Below are positions 1 to 6,519 of a stretch of 64,000 nucleotides of DNA, in pieces (the stretch's first letter is position 1; every line of letters starts with the position of its first letter). This DNA is from Sphingobium algorifonticola (GTDB lineage: Bacteria; Pseudomonadota; Alphaproteobacteria; Sphingomonadales; Sphingomonadaceae). The stretch spans positions 372,001 to 436,000 of the forward strand of contig NZ_RZUL01000003.1 in NCBI RefSeq assembly GCF_004005485.1, written 5' to 3'. The notes beneath the pieces are model-generated. The model had not been told where the DNA came from. It made no database searches and was given only the letters and a program-made list of their open reading frames with translations. A program made the position numbers and the translations under genes.

Positions 1-409
1 CGGCCGCCCGCGTGGCGAACGGCTGTCCGTTCGCGCCCCCTCCGGTGCGAACCTCAGACGTCGCAAATTCGGGCAGAATAGCCGCGACCGGGGTATCAAG
101 CGCAACGAGACCCTCTTCGACCAGCATCATGAACGCCACCGACGTGATGGGTTTGGTCATCGAAGCGATGCGAAACAATGCGTCATGACGCAACGCCGTG
201 CCATCGGCGCGCGCTGCCCCAAGCACGGCGTCGAGCACGATATTTCCGTCGCGTGACAGCAGGATATGTGCATGCGGCAGAATGCCAGCATCGATAAAAT
301 TGCGCTGCACGAAATCGGGAATGCGCGCCAGCCGCTTCGCGTCGAAGCCTGCCGCAACAGCCGTCGGCAGCACATATTCATCGCTCGCCGATGTCCGCAG
401 GGTTTCCAT
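1..409 (-). CDS. Serine hydrolase, beta-lactamase/class C esterase family (3' part outside window)
   Basis: The minus strand is open from an ATG at 409 to the window edge, giving 136 residues of an incomplete protein. Residues 83-86 read S-M-T-K inside the context FRIASMTKPITS, the SxxK nucleophile motif of class C beta-lactamases and EstB-type esterases; Ser83 would be the nucleophile and Lys86 the general base. The region before it (residues 20-80) has the usual family lead-in with a DAVLGAARADG-type strand. No signal peptide is visible, so a cytoplasmic esterase or transesterase fits better than a periplasmic beta-lactamase. It is divergent from the TetR gene at 549 with 139 bp between them, a common arrangement for a TetR target. 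The substrate cannot be told; later motifs (YxN, KTG-like) lie outside the window. Confidence 0.8.
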   Translation of the reverse strand, partial: METLRTSASDEYVLPTAVAAGFDAKRLARIPDFVQRNFIDAGILPHAHILLSRDGNIVLDAVLGAARADGTALRHDALFRIASMTKPITSVAFMMLVEEGLVALDTPVAAILPEFATSEVRTGGGANGQPFATRAA

Positions 410-548
410 ACCGTTACATTTTTCCTGTCGACCGGTTACAGCGGTGCAGTCCATTTCTTCCCCGCTAGTGCATACTCAGTTTTCCGTAAAGACCTGTTTC
501 CGCCCTTTTGGCCGTGACGTGGCGATCGCGGATTGATACACTGGCGCA

Positions 549-1157
549 ATGACAGACGAGAGAGGACGGACCGGCCCGGGAGAAGCACGGACAGCGCGCT
601 ATCAGGAAACCTATGACAGCATCCTCGATGCCGCCGCCGCGCTGATCAACAGCGAGGGCGCGCATGGCATGACCTTCGCCGCAGTGGCAGATGCCGTCGG
701 GCTGAACACCACCAGCATCACATATTATTTCAAGCGCAAGGAGCAACTGGCCCTTGCCTGCTACGATCGGACGATGGCCCGCTACGAAACCTATGTCGAT
801 CAGGCGGCCAAGGCAGACGACGTCGCTGGTCGTATCGACGCTTTTTTCGCTGCCGTATTCGACGACCTGCGCGCGGTGCGGGTCGGCAGCGCGCCTCCGC
901 ATGCGCTGCTGCTGGAGCTGAGGACGCTGGAGGAACCGGTCAAACAGGAGGCGCTGGCGCGCTATCGGGAGCTTTTCGGGAAGATACGCGCCTTGCTCGG
1001 GCGAAGCACCGATCCGCATGAGCACGCCCGGTTGACGGGCAAAGCCAATGTTCTGGCGGAAAATCTGTTCTGGCTGCCATTCTGGATCGACCGTTACGAC
1101 ATTGCAGATTTTCCGCGGGTCAGGCGCGTCTGGTCGATATCATGTTGCACGGTATAG
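549..1157 (+). CDS. TetR/AcrR family regulator, N-terminal half of a probable tandem-TetR protein
   Basis: The 202-residue product carries a TetR-type helix-turn-helix at about residues 22-65, with the recognition region TFAAVADAVGLNTTSITYYF and the typical KxxL continuation. The rest is a helical ligand/dimer domain ending in the line LAENLFWLPFWIDRYDIADFP. After that the reading frame gives an unlikely tail and stops at 1155-1157. The next frame continues directly with a plausible ARLVDIMLHGI helix and a second TetR domain, so this is best read as the first half of one protein of about 410 residues broken by a one-base frameshift near 1115-1125. Tandem TetR regulators of that length occur in sphingomonads. 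It is divergent from the serine hydrolase gene, which may be its target. The effector is unknown. Confidence 0.75.
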   Translation: MTDERGRTGPGEARTARYQETYDSILDAAAALINSEGAHGMTFAAVADAVGLNTTSITYYFKRKEQLALACYDRTMARYETYVDQAAKADDVAGRIDAFFAAVFDDLRAVRVGSAPPHALLLELRTLEEPVKQEALARYRELFGKIRALLGRSTDPHEHARLTGKANVLAENLFWLPFWIDRYDIADFPRVRRVWSISCCTV

Positions 1158-1792
1158 CATCGTCTGCGGCGATATGGGCGCCCACGCCATCACCCGTTCA
1201 CGGCGATGCCGATGGTGCCGCAAGAGTGATGCAGGACGATTTCCTGCGCGCCGCCACCTGCCTCATCAACGAACGCAGCTATCGCGGCGCATCCGTGGAG
1301 CGGATCGCGGCGCATCTCAATGTGACCAAGGGCAGCTTCTACCATCACATCGATTCGAAGGACGATCTGGTCGAGGCCTGTTTCCGCCGCAGCTTCGAAA
1401 TCATGACGCAAAGCCAGTTCGCTGTCAGCGGCACGGCAGATACGGCGTGGGCCAGCATCAGCGGCTCCGTAACGGATTTGCTGTATCGCCAGTTCGATGA
1501 CGAGGCGGCATTGCTGCGATCGAGCGCGCTACAGGCGCTGCCACCGGCGGTACGCGCGAAAGTCGTCGCCTGGTCTAACCGCGTGGCACGGCGCTATGCG
1601 GGTCTGCTGGCCGATGGCATGGCCGACGGGTCTGTCCGCCCGGTCGATCCACTGATCGCCGCGCAAACGATCATGGCACTGGTCAACTCGGCCTATGACC
1701 TGCGCTGGTGGGCACAGCGCCTGACGATAGACGCGGCCGTCGCCAGCTATGGAAGCAATCTGGCATTCGGACTGGTCGGGAAAACGTCATAA
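1142..1792 (+). CDS. TetR/AcrR family regulator, C-terminal half of a probable tandem-TetR protein
   Basis: This frame holds a second TetR DNA-binding domain at about residues 31-80 (recognition helix SVERIAAHLNVTKGSFYHHI) followed by a helical C-terminal domain. The apparent ATG at 1142 lies inside the preceding reading frame, has no ribosome binding site, and the 30 residues after it look like an interdomain linker. Codons upstream of 1142 in this frame (1121-1141) also encode a good helix end, QARLVDI. I therefore see the two ORFs as one gene with a missing base rather than two overlapping regulators. If real in the genome, the second half would probably not be translated well; if a sequencing error, the protein is an intact tandem TetR regulator. 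Confidence 0.7.
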   Translation: MLHGIASSAAIWAPTPSPVHGDADGAARVMQDDFLRAATCLINERSYRGASVERIAAHLNVTKGSFYHHIDSKDDLVEACFRRSFEIMTQSQFAVSGTADTAWASISGSVTDLLYRQFDDEAALLRSSALQALPPAVRAKVVAWSNRVARRYAGLLADGMADGSVRPVDPLIAAQTIMALVNSAYDLRWWAQRLTIDAAVASYGSNLAFGLVGKTS

Positions 1793-1991
1793 GCCGACGT
1801 CGGCATGTGGATCGGACAGAAATACGGTGCCGGGACGCAATGGATTGTCGGCTCGAAATAGGCCTAAGTCACTGCCCGATGGACAACACGGCACGTATAT
1901 CTGGTAGCTAAAATCGTCGCCGCTTCGCTTTCTCCAACAGATATACGATAGTTGTGCTTTTCGCAAGAGCCAGCATCACGCCGACCCAATA

Positions 1992-2753
1992 TCAGCTATC
2001 CATATCTAGTTTCAACTTGGCTATTCGTGCGCACTGAATTTTCGACGCATATGAATAGATAGAATAATCCATCAAGTTCAACTTTGTCAAATATGCCGCA
2101 TCATCGGGACTTGTTTCAGCAATATCGCCCAAACTTTCGTTTTCTCTGCGAATATCAATGCTTCTCGTCTTCCCAACGAAATTCTGTAGCAGGAATATGG
2201 ACGCTTCGGATGCTTCGGCAATATAGAACCAAGGCATTCTGCGAATGCGCTTTTTGACTAACCACTCAGACGACGCACCCATGCGACAGCGCTTCCATCC
2301 ACTTTGATACAGCTGCCGAAAATGAAAATTACTGATGTACAAAAGCAAATCATGACTGTCTGTTCTTATGAAGTCGGAAAACGACCTGTCTTTCGCCAGA
2401 ACCACAATTTGGGCATCTAAAGGATTGGCATTATCGAGATAAGAATAGGGCACGTTGTGCCGCCAGTATCGATACATTGAACGTATTCGCTGAATCGGGT
2501 CTCGAAAGTTCGTAATCAAAGCATGGCCGCTAGCTAGCTTAGCGTATACCTCATAGCCATAGTGGCCTGCATAGTGATCGTACCCGGCGTAATCCCACAA
2601 GCGATCGGGATTGTCCCTTTGCTCGTTCGGCGCATTCCAGAATACCGGCGAGTGCGAACCATCCGATAACTGCGCCAAAACATTGCGTAACGCCGTACCG
2701 CCAGCTTTGGGATTGTGCAGAAAGAAAGTTTTCGGAGAGAACATGACGAACAC
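1992..2753 (-). CDS. PAPS-dependent sulfotransferase family protein
   Basis: The 253-residue product has the two nucleotide-binding signatures of cytosolic/Golgi-type sulfotransferases. The 5'-phosphosulfate loop is residues 12-24 (LHNPKAGGTALRN, like the HxPKxxGT motif). The 3'-phosphate strand and helix is residues 82-97 (NFRDPIQRIRSMYRYW), with Arg84 and Ser92 as likely ligands. His64 in YAGHYGYE is a candidate catalytic base. The fold suits transfer of sulfate to a glycan or small acceptor; the acceptor is unknown. The gene is visibly AT-richer than its neighbours, stands alone, and lies between the regulator and tRNA-Ser, which suggests horizontal acquisition. No integrase or flanking repeat of the tRNA end was found. 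Confidence 0.75.
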   Translation of the reverse strand: MFVMFSPKTFFLHNPKAGGTALRNVLAQLSDGSHSPVFWNAPNEQRDNPDRLWDYAGYDHYAGHYGYEVYAKLASGHALITNFRDPIQRIRSMYRYWRHNVPYSYLDNANPLDAQIVVLAKDRSFSDFIRTDSHDLLLYISNFHFRQLYQSGWKRCRMGASSEWLVKKRIRRMPWFYIAEASEASIFLLQNFVGKTRSIDIRRENESLGDIAETSPDDAAYLTKLNLMDYSIYSYASKIQCARIAKLKLDMDS

Positions 2754-3011
2754 CTAACCGAGGTCAATATGAAGTCAAGAACGCCGGTTTGCCGACAGAA
2801 TTTTGGGTCCGTCATTTGGCGAGGACGACGGTTGTCGCCTTTGACAATGCCACGGACATGGGCGATCAATCCCATTTCGTGGCTGCGCATATCGAACACC
2901 TACGTGTGAGACATCTAGCATTTGGGCTGAATGGTCGCGTTGGCGAGAAACGACCTGCTACACGAAGACGAAACATTGGCAAGCGACTTCGGGAAGACCA
3001 GCTAACAAATC
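2754..3011. other. AT-richer intergenic stretch between sulfotransferase gene and tRNA-Ser
   Basis: These 258 bases separate the sulfotransferase start from the CCA end of tRNA-Ser. Short open frames cross it on both strands, but none has a convincing start or protein-like composition. It presumably holds the promoter of the sulfotransferase gene and the end of the tRNA transcript. I see no direct repeat of the tRNA 3' end here. Confidence 0.4.
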
Positions 3012-3101
<90 letters not shown>

Positions 3102-3244
3102 GCAAGGTTTTCCGGCTGTGCGCCTGACATCGGCCAGGCCCGGGACGGGTCGAGGGGCGGGCATTAGCGAATGAAATCGCCTTTGCCAAGCGGCGGGCGC
3201 GGCATTTTTCTTGCGCGCGCATCAACGCGCCCTACATTGCAGTC

Positions 3245-3619
3245 ATGAACAGCCTCAGTCCGCTTGGCGCCCGCGCCGCCCGCAATGCCCCGCCCGTCCG
3301 TCACGCCCGCTTCAGCATCGGCGATGTGGTGCAGCATCGGCTGTTCGGCTTTCGTGGCGTGATTTTCGATATCGATCCGGTCTTCGCCAACAGCGAGGAA
3401 TGGTATGAAGCCATACCGGAGGATATCCGCCCCGATCGCGACCAGCCCTTCTACCATTTGCTCGCAGAAAATGGCGAGGCGAGCTATGTCGCTTATGTCA
3501 GTCAGCAGAATCTGACGGTAGACGACAGCGACGAGCCGATCGATCATCCTGCCATTTCCGGCCTGTTCGGGGCCTATGCCGATGGCAAATATAGTCTGCG
3601 ACCGGTCCACCGGCACTGA
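3245..3619 (+). CDS. hspQ: HspQ family heat-shock / hemimethylated-DNA-binding (YccV-like) protein
   Basis: The 124-residue product contains the YccV/HspQ domain from about residue 20 to 112, with the family strand pattern FSIGDVVQHRLFGFRGVIFDIDP and the later region PFYHLLAENGEASYVAYVSQQNL. In enterobacteria HspQ is a small heat-shock protein that binds hemimethylated oriC DNA and modulates Lon protease specificity. Alphaproteobacterial members are recognised by domain only, so the exact role here is inferred. The ATG at 3245 leaves a basic 17-residue N-terminal extension before the domain. The gene stands alone after tRNA-Ser and converges on the ABC permease gene with a 33 bp gap. Confidence 0.88.
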   Translation: MNSLSPLGARAARNAPPVRHARFSIGDVVQHRLFGFRGVIFDIDPVFANSEEWYEAIPEDIRPDRDQPFYHLLAENGEASYVAYVSQQNLTVDDSDEPIDHPAISGLFGAYADGKYSLRPVHRH

Positions 3620-3652
3620 GCGGCTGCAACTGCAACTGCGCGGGTACGCAAG

Positions 3653-4516
3653 TCAGTTCTTGAGCTTCCACCCGTTGCGCAGCACGGCATAGCACACGAC
3701 CGCCGCCAGAATGTTCAGCAGCAGGATGACGATGGCACCGATGGCGATGTCGGTATCCTGCACCGCGACGAAGCCGTAGCGGAAGCCGGAAATGATGTAG
3801 AAAAACGGATTGGCATGGCTGATCGCCTGGAACGTCGGCGATAGCCGGTCGATCGAGTAGAAGGTGCCTGACAGCAAAGATAGCGGCGCGATCACGAAAT
3901 TGGTGACGGCGGCGGCATGATCGAACTTCTCGGCCCAGATCGACGTCAGCACACCCAGAAACGCCAGGAACGCCGATCCCATGATTCCGAACCACGCTAT
4001 GGCCCAGTAATGATGCGGCGTCACGGTAACGCCCGGCCATAGCGCCATCGCCAGCCAGACGGCAAAACCGACGGCGATCGCGCGGGTTACCGATGCCGCC
4101 ACGAGCGCGAACAGCATTTCGCCGGTCGAGATCGGGGGCATGAGATAATCGATCAACGTCCCCTGTATCTTGCCCACCAGAAGCGAGAAGCTGCTGTTCG
4201 CGAAGCTGTTTTGCAACATCCCCATGACGATCAGGCCCGGCGCGATGAAATCCGCAAAGGCCACGCCCATGACCGTGCGTGATCCGCCGCCCAGGGCGAC
4301 CGTGAAGATCACGAGGAACAGCAGGGTGGTTACAGAAGGCGCCCAGATCGTCTGCAACTGCACCTTCATGAAGCGGCGCACTTCCTTGAGATAGAGCGCG
4401 CGCGTGCCGGGCCAATTGACGTTGCGGATGACCGGAACGCCCGGCTCGACCCGGATCATCGAACGCTGAGCAGGAGAAGCGGCAACGGAGTCGCCATTTT
4501 GGGACTGGTCGTTCAT
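3653..4516 (-). CDS. ABC-2 type transporter permease
   Basis: The start is taken at the ATG at 4516 (MNDQSQNGDS); the frame is open further upstream to 4627 but the extra residues look non-coding and overlap the promoter region. The 287-residue protein has about 45 cytoplasmic residues, then the ABC-2 permease pattern of six membrane segments: VTTLLFLVIFTVALG, a LIVMGMLQNSF segment, two central helices (VAASVTRAIAVGFAVWLAMAL and WAIAWFGIMGSAFLAFLGVL), FVIAPLSLLSGTFY and a final IGAIVILLLNILAAVVCYAVL. LLSGTFYSIDRLS followed by NPFFYIISGFRYGF is typical of the YadH/NodJ subfamily, which exports lipids, polysaccharides or drugs. No cognate ATPase gene is adjacent. Confidence 0.85.
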   Translation of the reverse strand: MNDQSQNGDSVAASPAQRSMIRVEPGVPVIRNVNWPGTRALYLKEVRRFMKVQLQTIWAPSVTTLLFLVIFTVALGGGSRTVMGVAFADFIAPGLIVMGMLQNSFANSSFSLLVGKIQGTLIDYLMPPISTGEMLFALVAASVTRAIAVGFAVWLAMALWPGVTVTPHHYWAIAWFGIMGSAFLAFLGVLTSIWAEKFDHAAAVTNFVIAPLSLLSGTFYSIDRLSPTFQAISHANPFFYIISGFRYGFVAVQDTDIAIGAIVILLLNILAAVVCYAVLRNGWKLKN

Positions 4517-4591
4517 CGCTGGATCGCCTATCGGGTGCGACTTGGCGCGGCAAGTGCTGTTTTGGTGAATTGCAGGCACCCCGTGCGTTTC

Positions 4592-4613
4592 CCATATAGG
4601 TTTCCTATATAGG
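4592..4613. promoter_or_regulatory. Paired TATA-centred palindromes upstream of gcrA
   Basis: Two near-identical sites, CCATATAGG (4592-4600) and the perfect palindrome CCTATATAGG (4604-4613), are separated by TTT in the gap between the divergent permease and gcrA starts. The spacing and symmetry suggest an operator or overlapping promoter elements for either gene. No binding protein can be assigned from the sequence. Confidence 0.35.
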
Positions 4614-4664
4614 CGGGTGAAGGCCACGGACCGCGGCCCCGTCCATTAAGTTAAGGAGTGTCTA

Positions 4665-5351
4665 TTGTCCTGGACCGACGAACGCATCGACCAACTGAAG
4701 GCGATGTGGGAAAAAGGAATGACCGCCAGCCAGATTGCGGAAGAACTGGGCGGGGTCAGCCGCAATGCGGTGATCGGCAAGGCGCACCGTCTTGGTCTGC
4801 AATCGCGCCCGTCTCCCGTCAAGGCGAACGAGGCCGCGCGCGTGAAGAAGGCCCCGGCGCCAAAGCGGCCGGAAACGCATGCGGCTGCGGCCGTCGACGC
4901 GCCCAGGGACGCCGCGCCGACCGCGCCACCGGCCGCTGCGGTCGCTCGTCCTGCGCCACCGGTGGCAGCCGCCAGCGAAGTTGCCGCCGATGACGCGCCC
5001 GTCGCTCCGCCGCCCCCGCGCATTGTTTCGGTGGGTCCCGGCGGTTTCCTGCGGCAAGGCCCCGGCGATCAGCAGGCCCCTATTCCGCCTGCCCCGCCCC
5101 GCCGTCTGGTGCCCGCCAAGCCCAGCGCCGAAATTGCCGACAAGACATCGCTGCTCGATCTGACCGAGCGGATCTGCAAATGGCCGATCGGTCATCCGGG
5201 CGAACCGGATTTTCATTTCTGCGGCGACAAGGTCAATCCCGGTTTCCCTTATTGCGTGGATCATTGCGGCCGCGCCTATCAGGCGCAGCTACCGCGGGGC
5301 ACCCGTCGCCCGCCCCCGCCACTGCCTTTCGGCGGACCGCGCGTGCGCTAA
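4665..5351 (+). CDS. gcrA: GcrA cell-cycle regulator
   Basis: Residues 2-47 carry the GcrA helix-turn-helix (SWTDERIDQLKAMWEKG and SQIAEELGGVSRNAVIGKAH), which in Caulobacter recruits sigma-70 polymerase at promoters with CcrM-methylated GANTC sites. A long Ala/Pro-rich linker (about residues 50-150) separates it from a conserved C-terminal segment rich in Cys and His (CKWPIGHPGEPDFHFC and FPYCVDHCGRAYQ), the sigma-factor-binding end. At 228 residues it is longer than the Caulobacter protein, mostly through the linker. The start is a TTG at 4665 with AAGGAG at 4653-4658, six bases away. It is divergent from the permease gene and closed by a strong terminator, so it is probably monocistronic. 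Confidence 0.95.
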   Translation: MSWTDERIDQLKAMWEKGMTASQIAEELGGVSRNAVIGKAHRLGLQSRPSPVKANEAARVKKAPAPKRPETHAAAAVDAPRDAAPTAPPAAAVARPAPPVAAASEVAADDAPVAPPPPRIVSVGPGGFLRQGPGDQQAPIPPAPPRRLVPAKPSAEIADKTSLLDLTERICKWPIGHPGEPDFHFCGDKVNPGFPYCVDHCGRAYQAQLPRGTRRPPPPLPFGGPRVR

Positions 5352-5374
5352 AGCGCCCGGCAAGATCAGATAGG

Positions 5375-5407
5375 AAAAGGGCCGCTCCATCGAGCGGCCC
5401 TTTTTTT
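5375..5407 (+). terminator. Rho-independent terminator after gcrA, possibly bidirectional
   Basis: A perfect 9-bp stem (GGGCCGCTC, 5379-5387, with GAGCGGCCC, 5392-5400) and a CATC loop are followed by seven T residues at 5401-5407. Four A residues precede the stem, so it may also end transcription from the minus-strand outer-membrane protein gene at 5474. Confidence 0.92.
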
Positions 5408-5473
5408 CGCGGACAGGATATTCGGGAAAGGCCTTCGGTCACCCGCGGCCTTTCCCGAACAGGAAGCCGACGA

Positions 5474-6334
5474 TCAGAAGCGGAAGCTCGCCGTCGCGCG
5501 TACGCTGTGGTTGTCGAAACGATCGCTCGTCCGCTGGAAGTTGGTGCTGCCCGCGGTGGTCGTCGGGTTCACGAACGGATTGGTCGCCGAAGGCGGCGTG
5601 CCCTGCCCGGCATTCACCGTGTAGCCGTCGTCATTGAAGCGGGTATATTTGTAGAGCAGGCCGATCGAGAAGTTCTGCGACACCTTCTGCTCGATGCCGC
5701 CACCGGCCGTCCAACCCCAGTCCTTGTCAGTGCGGTTGGTTTCGGTGAAGGTGTTGAACGTGTTCGTCGTGGCGAAGCTGTTCTTGATCTTGCCATAGGC
5801 AACACCGCCCGTGCCGTAAATCAGCGTGCCGGTACCAAAGGCAACACCAGCGCGCAGGCGAGCCGCGCCATCCCATGCGAGTTCGCGGGTCAGGACATAA
5901 TTGGCGGGCGTCGTGCTGAACGCCGTCACGCTGTTCTTGATGTTGCTCTGGCCACCTTCGACCACCGCGCCGACGACGAAATTGCCCATCTGGTAGTCAT
6001 AACCGGCATGGACCGACCAGGCGACCTTGCCATCCTGGTCGCCCGCACAGCTGCTGGGGAGCGAGCCGAGCGCGCGGCCGCGGCAGAAGCCGGGGGAAAA
6101 GGCATTGCCGCCGGTACCTGTGCGAACGGTATCGCCATAGGTGCCGTCGAGATTGGTATCGAACACGACCGTCTCGTTGTTGTCCTTGCCGTTGTTCGGC
6201 TGCCACCCATAGCCGAGCGATCCGCCGACATAAGGTCCGGTCCAGCTCTGCGCACCGTCATCAGACTGCGCGAAAGCGGGCGAAGCCGCGGCAATCGCGA
6301 GGGCGCTGAGCGAGAGGGAAAGCAAAGTCTTCAT
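5474..6334 (-). CDS. Outer-membrane beta-barrel protein (Omp25/31, OmpA-like porin family)
   Basis: The 286-residue precursor begins with a clear signal peptide, cleaved after AFA at residue 22. The mature part starts with WTGPYVGGSLGYGW, the strand typical of alphaproteobacterial Omp25/31-type barrels. It continues with alternating aromatic strands (VAWSVHAGYDYQMGNFVVGA, LRAGVAFGTGTLIYGTGGVAYG, WGWTAGGGIEQKVSQNFSIGL) and ends in the terminal Phe signature SFRF recognised by the Bam machinery. It should be a small 8-strand barrel in the outer membrane. Two Cys at about residues 83 and 96 could form an extracellular-loop disulfide. It is a single gene, divergent from parE. Ligand specificity is unknown. 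Confidence 0.85.
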   Translation of the reverse strand: MKTLLSLSLSALAIAAASPAFAQSDDGAQSWTGPYVGGSLGYGWQPNNGKDNNETVVFDTNLDGTYGDTVRTGTGGNAFSPGFCRGRALGSLPSSCAGDQDGKVAWSVHAGYDYQMGNFVVGAVVEGGQSNIKNSVTAFSTTPANYVLTRELAWDGAARLRAGVAFGTGTLIYGTGGVAYGKIKNSFATTNTFNTFTETNRTDKDWGWTAGGGIEQKVSQNFSIGLLYKYTRFNDDGYTVNAGQGTPPSATNPFVNPTTTAGSTNFQRTSDRFDNHSVRATASFRF

Positions 6335-6434
6335 AAATCAGTCCTTTTGATGGATCCCTCGCGGGGTAAGGGAACGCCGCAGATACGATTGACCCGGATC
6401 AATTGTTTCATGAACGCAGGATAAACGGAAAAAG

Positions 6435-6454
6435 CTGTTGCACTGCGGCAACAG
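6435..6454. promoter_or_regulatory. Perfect inverted repeat between omp and parE
   Basis: CTGTTGC (6435-6441) and GCAACAG (6448-6454) form a perfect 7-bp inverted repeat with a 6-base spacer in the 185 bp divergent region. No T-run follows, so an operator is more likely than a terminator. The binding factor is unknown. Confidence 0.35.
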
Positions 6455-6519
6455 TCAGCATGTCGCGCACTCTTGGCTCACCCTTGCGCGCGTGAAGCTC
6501 GCCGCCCTATAGCGACGGC

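Noticed and set aside
1142..1157. Two separate overlapping TetR genes with translational coupling
   Set aside because: No ribosome binding site precedes ATG 1142 and the frame upstream of it encodes a sensible helix, so a frameshift in one gene is the better reading.
1793..3011. Attachment-site duplicate of the tRNA-Ser 3' end bounding the sulfotransferase
   Set aside because: I searched by eye for a copy of the acceptor and T-arm sequence between 1793 and 3011 and did not see one; no integrase is present.
3498..4595. A 365-codon minus-strand frame overlapping the ABC permease and hspQ
   Set aside because: It is an out-of-frame shadow rich in Arg, Gly and His without membrane segments; the neighbouring frame has the real permease.
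4646..5264. Minus-strand open frames across gcrA
   Set aside because: Compositional shadows of the Ala/Pro-rich gcrA linker; gcrA is unmistakable on the plus strand.
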